Source: Crambe crambe
Taxonomy: Eukaryota; Porifera; Demospongiae; Poecilosclerida; Crambeidae
DNA length: 64,000 nucleotides
NCBI GenBank assembly: GCA_963924555.1
Contig: OZ004581.1
Location: forward strand, 2,914,001-2,978,000
Reading direction: 5' to 3'
This document shows, piece after piece, positions 35,001 to 46,900 of this stretch. The notes beneath the pieces are model-generated. The model was not told the DNA's origin, ran no database searches, and saw only the letters and a list, made by a program, of their open reading frames with translations. Position numbers and translations under genes: made by a program. Numbering within the stretch: the first letter of the stretch is position 1; the number at the start of each line of letters is the position of its first letter.

Positions 35001-38000
35001 TTTCTTAGCAGTGAGCTTAACTTTGTTGTTCTCCTTTTGCTCGTATGAATACCGTAAAATTTTCTAACTTAAACATATCCAGCTACAATCAATTTAAATC
35101 ATTTTTAAGTCTTATTTAAGTCTTAAATGCAATAAACCTCTCTCTTCAGGTTCGGAGATTCCAAAATCGTCATTGACATCATCCAGCTGCTCCTCATCAT
35201 CTCTGCAAGAAGGGTCAAAGAAGTCACTGATGACCTCCATCATAGACTCCTGATCATCTTCAGAGAGTTGCAGAAGCTGATTGATAGCTGTTGCTGCTTC
35301 ACTAGCACAATACTTAGCCATTGAAATTCAATACTACTATGAATTGTATTTTGTGGTTACTGTGGTAACAAAAAATTAAACAAGGGAAAGTCCCAGATTA
35401 ACCGCGCACTACTAGGTTTACGTAAGCCGTAAATTATAACGTAGAGTCCGTTTACGCTTGGTAAGTTTTTGAAGAAACTTCTAACAGCGCGCTTGCCTAC
35501 TTCTAATGGTTTCTGACTCTTCAAACTTGGCATGGAAGTAGACCAAAGATCTAAGATATATTTGAGGTGAAAAAAAATTTTTAGAATAAAAAAAATTTTT
35601 TTGGTTGAGCACACTAAAACACGTCATTATTGCATATTGATAAGCGCGCGATATTCCCCTTTTTCCTAAATCCTGTCACACTGTCTGTCTGATGATAAAA
35701 ACCAGAGTTGGTATGGAAGGGTTGTTGGCTGAATAAACTGTTACGATAGCTGACTGTGTTACCCAGACTGAGACTGCATGCAGTGATCAATAGCTAGTAG
35801 CTATAATGCATGCAAAGAGGAAAAGATAGCATAGTTTTATGAAGAGATCTAGAGGCTTTGTTCTCAAGAGGACAATTTATGGCAGCGCCAGATAAAAATT
35901 GCAAATTTTTAGTCGGCCCCGGACAAAATATTTCCTCGGACCAAATATTTCGTGACAGCACCCTCCCCCTCGTGGCCTAGCGCCTAAGGGCCACGCGATC
36001 GGTGAGCTCCCCCCCCAAAGTGAAATTCCTAGATGAAACCCTGGTGTATAGTAGCGCCTGCGCGTTCATAATGCGCATGCTCCACTCTAGATTGTTTTCT
36101 ACAGCCTTTTGTCATACGAGGCCTAGGCTTATCAAAGTGAATTGTATGCGCTAGGCTTATCTAAGTGCTTGTGGTAAGTATTTACAGCTTTTGATGTGTG
36201 TAGCTTTCTGGTTGGAACCACGTGTCGTACCACTTACATGACTCTTGTCTCTGGAGGGACTGGAGCCTATCATGCTCACTTGCTCACTATCTAAAGCTAA
36301 AGTAGCTTATCTAATACATATAAAGTAAACAGCAAAATCTTCTAAAGAGTTGTAGCACTAAAGAATACTTGCTCGCTCGCCGCCAACTGAATGTTGAACA
36401 TTGCCCTATATTATAGTATTATGTATGCAGAGGATATAAGCAACCTCTAGCTTCTAGAGATAATAGCTAGGCTTCAACTCGTTTGTGCTTCAACTCCTTA
36501 GGATGAATGCATGATTCCAGTCAGGCAGCTGCATACATAGGAAGCTGTACAGAGCACTTCAATAAGTCAACAATAAGTCAAGTGCTGACAATCCACTTAG
36601 ATAAGCAGCAATCAATAATATGACACATGTGCTATATGCACTACTAATGAAGGACATTGAGTGACTAGAATATTAACAATTTCAGTGATACCTGAGAGAG
36701 TCAACTTGCTCATTGCACCATCAGCTGCTTAGCTAGCTTTTTTGTTTGTTTATTTGATAATCCTCCTATTGATGTTAGCATCTCAAGATCCTGAAGAGGT
36801 ACCGAAAACATCACAGGCTGATTTGGCCTCTAGGGAAGTTTCATGTTCCTTGCCATCAGACTTTACATCTATGAAAACACCACAATTACCTGGTGAATAT
36901 CTGTTATACTCGTAGTTGTGTTTGTATTTTGGTCGGTAGCATGGATCCGAGAAAGAACTCGTATAAAAAGTAACTTATAATTAAATTCAAGCATCACTGC
37001 ATCTAGTCATAGCTAAATGGCTCTTTCAGCCAGGCAGCAGCTATAATGCTTACCAGAAAGCACTTAGGTAAGCCTTTAATGACAAATGCTATATGCATGT
37101 ATGTAGAGCTTGTTTATTGAGATCACAATTGTTATTGGATAATTCAGACTACATTCATTGTGCATATAGCTACATAACTAATTCATTTTTGCAGGTACTA
37201 AACAAAAAAGACTTTCTTCTTACCCTTTATATGTCAAGTGTGATCCTGCCATAACCTCAAAGAGTTTGGATGAAAATTTATCACTTATACTGCGTACAAA
37301 TTTATTATATTCTGGACAACAACGTGGACTTTATGTATTCAAGTTCTTGAATTCTGACCTGAAATTTGATGCATTATTCCCACTAAGGACTGAACAAGAA
37401 CTAATGCTCTTAAAAGCCAGAATTCGGTGGCTGCGATGTGGAGACCGTATGTATGACAGTGAAGAAATTCGCAGGAAGCATTTTGATCCAAAAGAACAAT
37501 ATCCATTTTTACAACCACTTGAAACTCTTTCTTTTGATCACAATGGTGCAAGATACAGGAATGAAAGGATGGGAGTTATGATTGAAATCCCTAAAGGAGC
37601 GATAAAAGAAGGTTTGACCGTTAAAATTGAACTAGGCATAGCTTTGCATGGACCTTTCAGTTATCCAACCAATATACACCCTATTTCACCTATCTTATTC
37701 CTGTGTCCACAAAAAGAGATACAACTGCTCCATCCGATCAAAATAGTATTGCCTCACATAATGCAAGATGACCCCGAAGTAATCTTGCTCAAGTCTCATC
37801 ACAGTGACTACAATGGAGAAAAAAGTGTACATCACTTTAAACGACTGGAATCCAAAACAAAAGTTTTGTCATTGAAACACAAGAAAGTCAACTACTGCTA
37901 TTTTTCTCTTGACCATTTTTGTTTCGTTTGTATCGGAAGGATAGATGAACAGACTGCAAGGAACTTTGGATACAGCCTCACTTGTGTTAAGCCAAAAGTA

Positions 38001-41000
38001 TGCAAGAACAGTCTAAATGAAATTTACATCTACGTATCATTTAACATGCCACCATGTAAAGAGGTAATTTAACTTTTATTGCTTAAGGAGGAAATACATA
38101 GCTACCCCTTGGTTGTTTAGAGGTGCTTGGGTAATTATTATGATTCTGGTTAGCTCATTAGCTACAGCAATCAAGAGCTGCACTCAATTTTATTGGGTCC
38201 ATCCTAATTCCAGGGCATACATAATTTAAAGTTAACAAGTTAGCTACATAGCTAGAGTAAAAAATAGAGGATCTCAAACAAAACAAGCCTTGAACCATGA
38301 AAAAAAAATATGTCTGCTCCAAGTGACAATACTAATGATGACATCTATTGATTGTTATTATTCAGAGGCTTAAACATCACTATTCAGAAGACGAGTATGA
38401 TCATCTCCACCTGGAAAATTTCACACAAGAGGATTTATTTAATAACGATGAATATATTCAATTAACTAAAATTGACTGTAGCAATGAAGCAGTAATAACA
38501 AAACGTCCACATAAGGTAATTTGAGAATAAAATTGCACATGCAGTGTATGCTATAAGCACAAGGTTGCATGCATGTGCATTTATGACTGTAAACACTGAG
38601 GTTGATCAATGACTTGTACCATGGGCACAGGCATATTACCTATTAATTGGTCCAGCACTCCAGGATTTTAATAAGTGATTTAACTATCAACCTAACCACG
38701 ATACAAGTATAGTGAAACATGTCACTGCATGTTTGATGCTCACAATCATCAAAAAATTTATGATTAATAATCCCTGTTACTGTTATTATTTACTAGCGCT
38801 GTATCATAATGGTCAAATAATATTATATTGATAGATACCTCTTAAAGATGTGGAGTTTTGGAATGAGGATGAAAGAGAATTAATAGAATCACTGGATAAG
38901 CAAAAGCAACATCCACCTCGAATGCAGATGGAGATCTCCCCTAAGTCACAACATGAATGTCCCCTAACTGCAGAGTTCAAGTTTAATTTAAATAAGAATG
39001 AGAATCAACCTTATCCTGTTCTACTAATATGTGCTGGTAGGTAATATAATTAGCACTGGTATACATATCAGCATGGATGAGAAGCCAATTATTATTTTGT
39101 GGAGCTAGAAAGAAAACAATTAACATTCTACTATACCATAATCTCGTTTTATGACATCCAGAACATGTACGTGGTAGTACTCAGCTGACTCCTAATATGC
39201 AAAAAAATGAAGTTATGACTAACTGGAGGAAAGAAAGTAAATATATAGCTATTATCTTAACTACTTTTATGTATGGGATAGGAAAGTGCATACATATTAG
39301 CATAATAATAATTATTTTTATGTACAGCTTTTAATGTTTTGCATGATAAGACCCCTTACTAAATTATGCTAAATAAAAAGTCCATGTAGGGGGTTAGTCT
39401 GTAGCTACTTTTATCTATTGCGGTTTCTGTGAGCAAACATCAAAACTATCCTGCCTTCAATAATAATCCCTACATCACTGCCCAAATCAAGCAGAACACT
39501 TTTACACTGACATGAATTAAAGCAGCTTGGTGGGGAGACAGTGATGTAGGGATTATTATTAAGGCAGCATAATTTTGATGATACAGACTAACCCTACATG
39601 GCCTTTTTTATGTAGCATCATTTTTTCCCTTTCATTAGTCTACGTACGTAGTAAGCCACGCCCGTTCTGGACTAATCCTGCATACATAGAGAGTGCTACT
39701 ACACTCTCTGATAGCCTGCACCTGCAGATAATCTGTGCATACATTATTTTACCAGTTGCAGATACTTCCCAGCATACTGTTAAACAAAATATTCAAATTT
39801 TTAAATTCTGATTTGAATTTAGATGCACTATTCCCACTAAGTACTGAACAAAAACAAATGCTCTCAGAAGCCAGAATACAGCAGCTGCAATGTGGAGACT
39901 ATACGTATGACAGTGTGTGTGAAGAAGAATGCAGGCTACATTTGGAATCTCCTCAACCAAGCAAAGTCACCTCACCTCATCTGGACTTTATGCCCTCAAG
40001 TGACGATATAATTAGAGGTAAGCAATATAACACACAACAGTAGGGGACAGTGTTTGTGAAATGACTGATTTTTTAAAATTTATAAGACATTATTTGGCAT
40101 CATAGATACATCATTTTAGACATGTCTCAGACTGTACAAGTACTGTTTGCTATAGGCATGCAGTTCCATATAAACTATTATACACTGCCATTCAAAAATT
40201 TCAGATACTACAACAAAACAGAAAGTGACAAATAAGTTGACATTTTATATGATCCAGAAGAACATGGCAATATTCCATTTTTACAACCACTTGAAACTTT
40301 ATCTTTTGATCACAACGGTGCAAGAATGAAAAGATGGGAGCGATAGAAGAAGGTTTAACTGTTAACATTGAACTAGGCATAACCATGCATTGACCATGCA
40401 GTTATCCAACTGATATGCACCCTATTTCACCTATCTTACTCCTGTGTCCACAAAAGAGGTACAATGATCAAAAATACCTCCTGGTATGATAAATTGCTGT
40501 GGTCTATGACAAAAATATAATACGTAGCATACTAGCCTGTACACACAGATAATCTGTATTTACATTTGCAGATACTTCCCAGCATACTGCTATACAAAAG
40601 CAGTTATCATCTACAACACCGAGGCCATTGTCGCCATACCCAAGACTTTCTACTCACTCTCTATATATCAAGAGTTCTGCAATAGCGTCAAAGAGTTTGG
40701 AAGAAAAATTATCACTTATACTGAGTACAGAATTATTTTATTCTGGACAACAACATGGACTTTATGTATTCAAATTTTTAAATTCTGATTTGAATTTTGA
40801 TGCACTATTCCCACTAAGTACTGAACAAAAACAAATGCTCTCAGAAGCCGGAATACAGCAGCTGCAATGTGGAGACTATTCATATGACAGTGTGCACAAA
40901 GAAGAATGCAGGCTACATTTAGAATCTCCTCAACTGGCAAGCAAAGTTACCTCACCTCATCTGGACTTTAAGTCTTCAAGTGACAATGTATTTAAAGGTA

Positions 41001-43482
41001 AGCATTAATTTTAACACAGGACAGACTTACTGTATGGGATAGTGTAACTATATGAAATTACTGGATTTTTACCTGAAAGTTTTACATGTGTGCATGACAT
41101 GCATGCATTAATTTTTAGACGTGATTCAAACCTGTACAGCCACTATTTGCTAAGCAGTTTCTTGTTTCAGTTAAACTATACAAACTATTATTATGCCATT
41201 CCAAAATTTCAGATACTGCAACAGAACCAAGTTTTGAGAAAGTGACAAATAAAGTTGACATTTTATATGATCCAGAAGAACATGGCAATATTCCATTTTT
41301 ACAACCACTTGAAACTTTATCTTTTGATCACAACGGTGCAAGATACAGGAATGAAAGTATGGGAGTTATGATTGAAATCCCTAAAGGAGCAATAGAAGAA
41401 GGTTTGACCGTTGACATCAAAGTAGGCATAGCTTTGCATGGACCTTTCAGTTATCCAACCAAAATGCATCCTATTTCACCAATCTTATTCCTGTGTCCAC
41501 AAAAAGAAGTACAACTGCTCCATCCGATCAAAATAGTATTGCCTCACATAATGCAAGATGACCCTGAAGTAATCTTGCTCAAGTCTCATCACAGTGACTA
41601 CAATGGGAAAAAAAGTGTACATCACTTTAAACCACTGGAATGCAAAACAAAAGTGTCTTTGTTTAAACACAAGAAAGTCAACTACTGCCATTTTTCTCTT
41701 GACCATTTTTGTTTCGTTTGTATCGGAGAGATAGATGAACAGACTGCAAGGAACATTGGATACAGCCTCACTTGTGTTAAGCCAAAAGTATGCAAGAACA
41801 GTCCAGATGAAATTTACATCTATGTATCATTTAACATGCCACCATGTAAACAGGTAATTTAACTTTTATAGCGGAAATACATAGCTACCCCTTGGTTGTT
41901 TAGAGGAGCTTGGATAATTATTATAATTAGCTATAGTTTGCTCAATAGCTACAGCAATCAAGAGCTGCACTCAATTTATTGGGTCCATCCTACAGTAATT
42001 CAAGGGCATACGTACATAATTTAAAGTTAACAAGTTACTTACAGAGAGTAAAAAATGTAGGAAACAAGCTTTGAATCATGTCTGCTCCAAGTGGCAATAC
42101 TAATGATGACATAATTATCTATGTTGTTGTTATTGTTCAGAGGCTTAAAGATCACTATTCAAAAGACGAGTATGATCATCTCCACCTGGAAGATTTCACA
42201 CCAGAGGATTTATTAAATAACGACGAAGAGGATTTATTAAATAATGATGAATGTATTCGATTAACTGGAATTGACTGTAGCAGTGAAGCAGTAATAACAG
42301 AACATCCACATAATAAGGTAATTTGAGAACAAAATTGCACATGCAGTGTATGCTATAAGCACAAGGTTGCATGCATGTCCAAATTACATTTAAACTGTAA
42401 GGACTGAGGTTGATCAATGGGCGCAGGCATATTAATTAGCAAACCTATTGGTCCAGCACTCCAAGATGTTAATAAGTGATTTAGCTATCAACCTAACCAT
42501 GGTACAAGTATAGTGAAACATGTCACTGCATGTTTGATGCTCATAATCATCAAAACACACTTGGCATGGAATTTTTAATGTCATCCCTGTTACTGTTATG
42601 ATTTATTATAGTGCTGTATCATAATATAATGGTCAATAGATACCTCTTAAAAAAGTGGAGTTTTGGAATGAGGATGAAAGAGAATTAATAAAATCACTGG
42701 ATGAGCAAAAGCGACATCCACCTCGAATGCAGATGGAGATCTCCCCCAAGTCACAACATGAATGTCCCCTAATTGCAAAGTTCAAGTTTAATTTAAAGGA
42801 GACTCAACCTTATCCTATTCAACTAATATGTGCTGGTAATAAAATTATAATGTAAACTAGCTGTATACCTGCATGCATAAGAATGTGCACACACCCAACA
42901 ATTATTTTGTGGAGCAAGAAAAGAAAATAATAGCTATAGCTAATGCATTCTACTATCACACCATAAAATCTCATATTTTATATACATCCAGAACATGTGC
43001 ATGGTAGTACTCAGCTGTCTCCTAATACACATGGAAATGAAGCTATGACTAAGTCTAACTGGAGGAAAGAAAGTAAATAATTATATCTTAGCTACTTTTA
43101 TGTATAAGATAGGAAAGTGCATACATAACAATACACTATAATAATTATTATTTTTATGTTCACAGACTTGGCATTTCGGCACTTTCAGCTCTTGAGAATT
43201 AAAGATAATGATGGAAAAGTCCATAAGTTTAAAATCTTTGATGCTATATGCAGCAAATGGAAGGGAATTGCAGCACTATTGGATTTATATCAATTAGTAC
43301 GCAAATTTGAAGATAAACATATGAAATCTTCTTATGACTGTTGCTATGATATATTTACGGAGTGGTTTATTAGGGGATCTGACCAATATCCACCAACATG
43401 GGATGGATTTTTGAAACTGCTCTGTGATTTGGAGTTATTCGCATTGCAAAGAGCTATTAAAGAAGGCACCATAATTGATTGA
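26054..43482 (+). CDS. Ig-Ig-sushi-transmembrane-ZU5-death receptor
   Basis: Signal peptide exon 26054-26105 (MISLKYALLLVLMPNFS); Ig-like exons 27418-27699 and 27996-28256; sushi exon 28460-28648 (CDDDYLLVGNETRTC, FWTGTAPFC); stalk 28728-28778; membrane helix 29532-29636 (IITISIVIFIIIIASF); linker 36779-36892. The cytoplasmic part exists twice: cassette 1 at 37195-39362 and cassette 2 at 40572-43482. Each has a ZU5 domain (YRNE.MGVMIEIPKGAI, LFLCPQKE) and a UPA-like stretch (EIYIYVSFNMPPC). Only cassette 2 ends in a death domain (43166-43482; CSKWKGIAALLDL, WDGFLKLLCDLELF). Phases fit throughout, and cassette 1 could splice into cassette 2 (phase 1 to 1). The order resembles UNC5-type receptors, but with sushi in place of thrombospondin repeats. 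Which isoforms exist is unknown. Confidence 0.8.
26268..27293. mobile_element. Non-autonomous TTAA element A
   Basis: A 1026-bp element with ends GGGGGCTCCGACAT and ATGTCGGAGCCCCC, flanked by TTAA at 26264-26267 and 27294-27297. TTAA duplication is typical of piggyBac- and Kolobok-type transposons. It fills the intron after the signal-peptide exon of the receptor. There is no transposase gene; the 62-codon minus ORF inside is not convincing. Confidence 0.88.
31912..32510. repeat. Two diverged copies of a ~300-bp unit downstream of the DUF7869 gene
   Basis: The units 31912-32213 and 32217-32510 share, in order, ACTGCATG...TGTGTG, TTCCC, CTTGTGGAACTTAAA, TAAGGCA, AACTGCA.GG, TATGCATAG-like and TGTGTGTGCTCCTC blocks. 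Both lie within the transposon, 3' of the gene's stop. Confidence 0.65.
32520..35321 (-). CDS. DUF7869-type transposon protein with C-terminal zinc knuckle
   Basis: Two exons: 35138-35321 (MAKYCASEAATAINQLLQLS, acidic) and 32520-34690, joined in phase 1 (…EERG to TSYLHNSG). The product is about 784 residues and has no internal stop. After an acidic, Gly-rich N-terminus come RFLHGISKNKLYNITRSL, a CWTCQQN and CDDCKKS cysteine pair, and the core: HYSFDYAQQVHFP, FLHADNCSGQNKNNFMLWYL and VVGHTKFSPDWCFGLFKR. These fit the RNase H-like DUF7869 family often seen in invertebrate transposons; the three D residues are candidates for the catalytic set. The C-terminus ends in a CGTCREEGHNSRSCPNK zinc knuckle. 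The family name is from memory. Its location inside terminal inverted repeats supports a transposase role. Confidence 0.78.
36045..36778. other. Remaining intron before the first cytoplasmic exon
   Basis: Unique-looking AT-rich sequence with a GCTTATC(T/A)AAGTG direct repeat near 36130-36165. No exon seen. Confidence 0.5.
37195..39362 (+). other. ZU5 cassette 1 (no death domain)
   Basis: Exons 37195-38063, 38366-38515, 38835-39036 and 39162-39236, then a possible last exon from 39328 ending NVLHDKTPY and a stop at 39360-39362. The first exon joins what are two exons in cassette 2 and lacks the intervening HKEECRLHLESPQ region. The death-domain exon is missing; a 237-bp inverted-repeat element lies just downstream. 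Used as the last cassette, it would give a receptor without a death domain. Confidence 0.7.
39374..39610. mobile_element. 237-bp foldback element between ZU5 cassettes
   Basis: AAAAAGTCCATGTAGGG...GTTAGTCTGTA at the left is mirrored by TACAGACTAACCCTACATGG then CCTTTTTT at the right. A second inner pair is AATAATAATCCCTACATCAC with GTGATGTAGGGATTATTATT. It lies just after the truncated end of cassette 1. Confidence 0.85.
39767..40470 (+). pseudogene. Broken third ZU5 cassette copy
   Basis: It begins like the cassette-2 first exon (ATACTTCCCAGCATACTGTT, Gln-to-Leu region deleted), continues with FLNSDLNLDALFPLSTEQ and CGDYTYDSV, and has a second part at 40202-40460. There the ZU5 start (FLQPLETLSFDHNGA) is followed by a deletion of the YRNE.MGVMIEI segment and frame loss. 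The rest of ZU5 and all later exons are gone. Confidence 0.85.
40572..43482 (+). other. ZU5 cassette 2 with death domain
   Basis: Exons 40572-40997, 41213-41853, 42141-42317, 42640-42835, 42992-43072 and 43166-43482, all with consistent phases. ZU5 begins at about 41330. A small internal duplication (EDLLNNDE twice) marks the 42141 exon. The death-like domain fills the last exon and the protein ends AIKEGTIID. Confidence 0.8.
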
Positions 43483-43929
43483 TTTTTTATTTATTAGCTA
43501 CTTCTCTTATGTATAATTATTTATTATAATGAATATTTCTTACCTATGTACATACATTGACTCGATAATTAGCTTTGCACGAAACACTGAAGCATCCCCC
43601 CCTCTCAATTCAGCCTACCAAGATCTACGTATCTTGACTCTTGAACAGAACTATATTATGTACCTGAAAGAGTTTTACTAAAGTGAAACCTGTCCCTGCA
43701 TTCAGAGACCTCTCTTATTGAACAGTGGCGGCAAAATACTAAGAGAAATAAGAGAGGCACCTCTATTCAAAGCTTTTCTTGGCCCATACGTATACGAGGT
43801 CGCTTAATCAATATAGATCATCCTCTCTCAGTTTTATACCATTACTAAACCTTTTATCTTAGTTTGTATCATGCTATACATAACAATTTAGCTGAAAACT
43901 TTTAAAAAGTGATGCATAGTAGAATTTTT
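43483..43929. other. Convergent intergenic region
   Basis: It separates the 3' ends of the death receptor (+) and the PTB adaptor (-). It contains a copy of a dispersed repeat (GTGAAACCTGTCCCTGCATT and AGAGACCTC) with relatives near 48170, 53590 and 54420. No gene seen. Confidence 0.6.
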
Positions 43930-46900
43930 CTAGTTACTGTTGTCACTGAAGTGGTCTAAGTGTTCAATGGATCCCATTGGAGTGGGGACGCGGGATCCTG
44001 GATCTGCATGGAGACGAAGAGTCTCCTCCCATCCCACTGCCCCACCTTTGATGTCATCAGCATCCAAAGTAGAGCGAAGAATGTCAGGGTTGGACCTAAG
44101 GAAGAAAGAAAGCAATTTTAGAGGATCTAAACTGTCCATTCCATTGTAGAGCTATTCTACAGCATTCTACAGCCAGTAGTGATTAGAATGCTTCAATTTG
44201 GTCAATAAGTGAGATATACACAAGTGCACTTTGTCCAACCCACCACCCATTATTATGGCTTCTCATGCCCCCACAACAGCCACAGTAAAAATAATTAAAC
44301 ATGATTCATATCTAATAAAGGTCTAAGGAGATCTGTCACTTCTCTCGTTGCCACACCTTTCTACAAATTGAGTGAGTGATGGCAACTACATTTGCATGCA
44401 CGTTATGTTTAATGGCTTCTTTGTATAGTCAACTGCACTGAAGGAAGCAACTTTTTTCTGAGGCTAAAGTGATGCCACACTGCACTGATTGGGTAATTAT
44501 AATGGAACTTTCATACCAGGTACCCACATTAGGAACAACAAAGTCTTTAAAAAAAAACTGGCTTTTTGGGATCATAATTGCCTCTATAGCCAGTGTTCTC
44601 CCTAGATATTAGTGAAGGATGGTTTTCACACATCAAAGGGAAGATGTACTTGAAGGTATAGTGGGCCCCTATGCTTAGGGAGAACACCGATAGCTACTAT
44701 ATCAACATACCTAGCTTTAGCAAGTCTGGCAAAGTCCTCGTCAGCACTGGCTAGTGTCAGAGACTCAGAGGTCTCGCTAGTTTGGGAGGGACGAGAGAGT
44801 CGGAGAGAAGGAACAGAGAGAGGTGCAGAGTTGGATGAGGCGCCATCTGGTACATCCAAACGATTCCTCTATGAAAATGAATAATGGGAAATTGATTGCG
44901 TTTTAAATGTGAAATTCAGTTGGTCCCATGTATATTGATCTATAAATATTACGTCTTCAAAAAGGGATGACATTGTGGTTTCAGTAACTTACACGTTGTA
45001 TCTCTGGAGTGATGACAGGTCTCTGAGGATGGTCGTGTGTGTCGTCTGGTCGCTGAGGCTCAAAGAGTAGCTCCCGCTCTGGTCCAGGTGGGAAATTCCC
45101 CTGCTGTTCCAATAAGATCTGTACATTTACGTAACAAGCACAAGCCAAAAAGAAGTCAAAAGTCCAAGATTAATGTTCACCTAATATTGGTGCATAGAAC
45201 TGCCTTGACAACACAGTGGAACCTTCAATGAAGGACTATGATCAAAGTTACCCGTTTGAATTTTTCTTTCTTATGGCTGAGTTTGTACAGGGGTTAGCAT
45301 TAGCTGCTCTGCAAGGTTTTGCTTATCTGTGAACTTTCCTGGAAATTGGGGCAGCTATACCTAGACCAGTTGGACCTAAAGCAGGTGGCTAGGCTTCTCC
45401 TGTAGGCTTTACCTTTCAAGAAGAGGACACAATAGAAAAATCTCTCTACTTAGGAGGTCTTAAATGTTCACTTTCTCATACACTTTTTACCTCCAAAAAG
45501 AGAGGACAATCTCTCCACATATTAAGGGATAAAAATAATGTCTGTCCCAAATTTCACCTTCTTATACACTTTTTACCTCCAAGAGAGGATACTCTTTCTA
45601 TGTATCAAGGGAACAAATAATGGCTGTCCCAAATTTCACTTTCTCATACACTTTTTACCTCCGAAAAGAGAGGACAATCTCTCCACGTATCAAGGGACTA
45701 AAATAATCTCTATGTAGGGATGACCCGGACGGCCACGCGCGCCATGGTTTTTAAATGCAACAAACATGAATCAGAGCGCACCTAGAAACAATAACCGTGG
45801 CCACCGCGATGCGTTGCTAGAATTGGACCAATTGGAATGACCATCTTTACCGGGTTTACCTAGGGCAAGTGAATTCTAAGTGCTGTAAGGCGTGATTCTA
45901 AGTGCCATAAGGCGTGATTCTAAGTGAATAGAATTCACAAATGGACCAATGAGATTCCTTGATTGTGACTAGCTATAGTCTAATACAAAAGTGAATTCTA
46001 GTTCCACCACTTACACTTAACAAAAGCTACTATGAATGATTATCCAGCCTACTACAGCCTACTACAATGTGCAGACCAAGTTTCAGGACCAGGGAGCTTA
46101 CCGTTTCAGAAATACGGCAAGCAGGTAAATCGCTGGATTCTTCTTCTTCTCTATTATTATTATTATTATTATTCTTAGACAACCATATCTCTCGAACCAC
46201 TTAAGCTACATCAAGTATTTGTGGATAAATCTGCTCCAAATTCTACCAACTACGATCTTTTCTACTCGTCCATCCTCGAAAGAGTACAAAAAAGGAGACA
46301 CAATGGAGCAGAGTACTTGTCGACTAACTTAAAGGGTAGGTGAAATGAAAAAATTATTTCTCAGTTTATTACATTTTTGGGTTGTTTTGTATGCCTACAT
46401 TACTGGGAAGAAATATGAGAAGCATTGGTTGAAGTCTCACTGAGAAAATAGCAGTAGAAGTTGGCCATTTCATTTATATCCTGTTTGGGGCGGGGCTTAC
46501 TTGTGATGTCATAGAGGGAATTCATTGTATAATCCCTATTGAAAATAATACAAATGTTGGAGTCTGTATTTCACATAAGGTTTGATATTTCCACTCCAAA
46601 GTTTGCACTAACAAATGCTAGGGTATGTTAAAGGCTGTAACAAAGTTTAAAGTCCATGCCTCTGATCAAAGGTGAGATATCCTTCACTGCATACAAGATA
46701 TAAAAATAGGCTTTTTGAGCTGATGACCAATCTAGTATGCTGTAGGTAGGGGCTTAAAAGTCTTAGATAGACTTACTGGAGTATGTGTGAGCTGTCTTAG
46801 ATATACTGGAACATGTGTGAGCTATACAGCATAAAAGATGATGCCTAGCTAGCTTGTAAGCTTAGTTTGACAGCTAGTAGGTATGATGCCTTGTGCTGTA

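Larger units (their letters stand above)
31044..35675. mobile_element. DNA transposon carrying a DUF7869-type gene
   Basis: Imperfect terminal inverted repeats: the left end is CAGGATTTGGAAAAAAGGGG then AATATCGCGC, and the right end read inward is CAGGATTTAGGAAAAAGGGG then AATATCGCGC. It is 4632 bp long and nested in the outer element. It holds one two-exon gene on the minus strand. The target duplication is not clear. Confidence 0.75.
29821..36044. mobile_element. Outer inverted-repeat element hosting the DUF7869 transposon
   Basis: The left end CCAGGGTTTCATCT is mirrored by AGATGAAACCCTGG at the right. Next to the ends are long G/C homopolymers (29838-29860, 30078-30093, 36009-36016). Inside are many scattered copies of TTTGGTC, ATTTTGTCC and ATGGCAGCCATATTTTGTC (30255-30420, 30967-31025, 35920-35960). 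It occupies the intron between the membrane-helix exon and the first cytoplasmic exon of the receptor. Confidence 0.6.
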
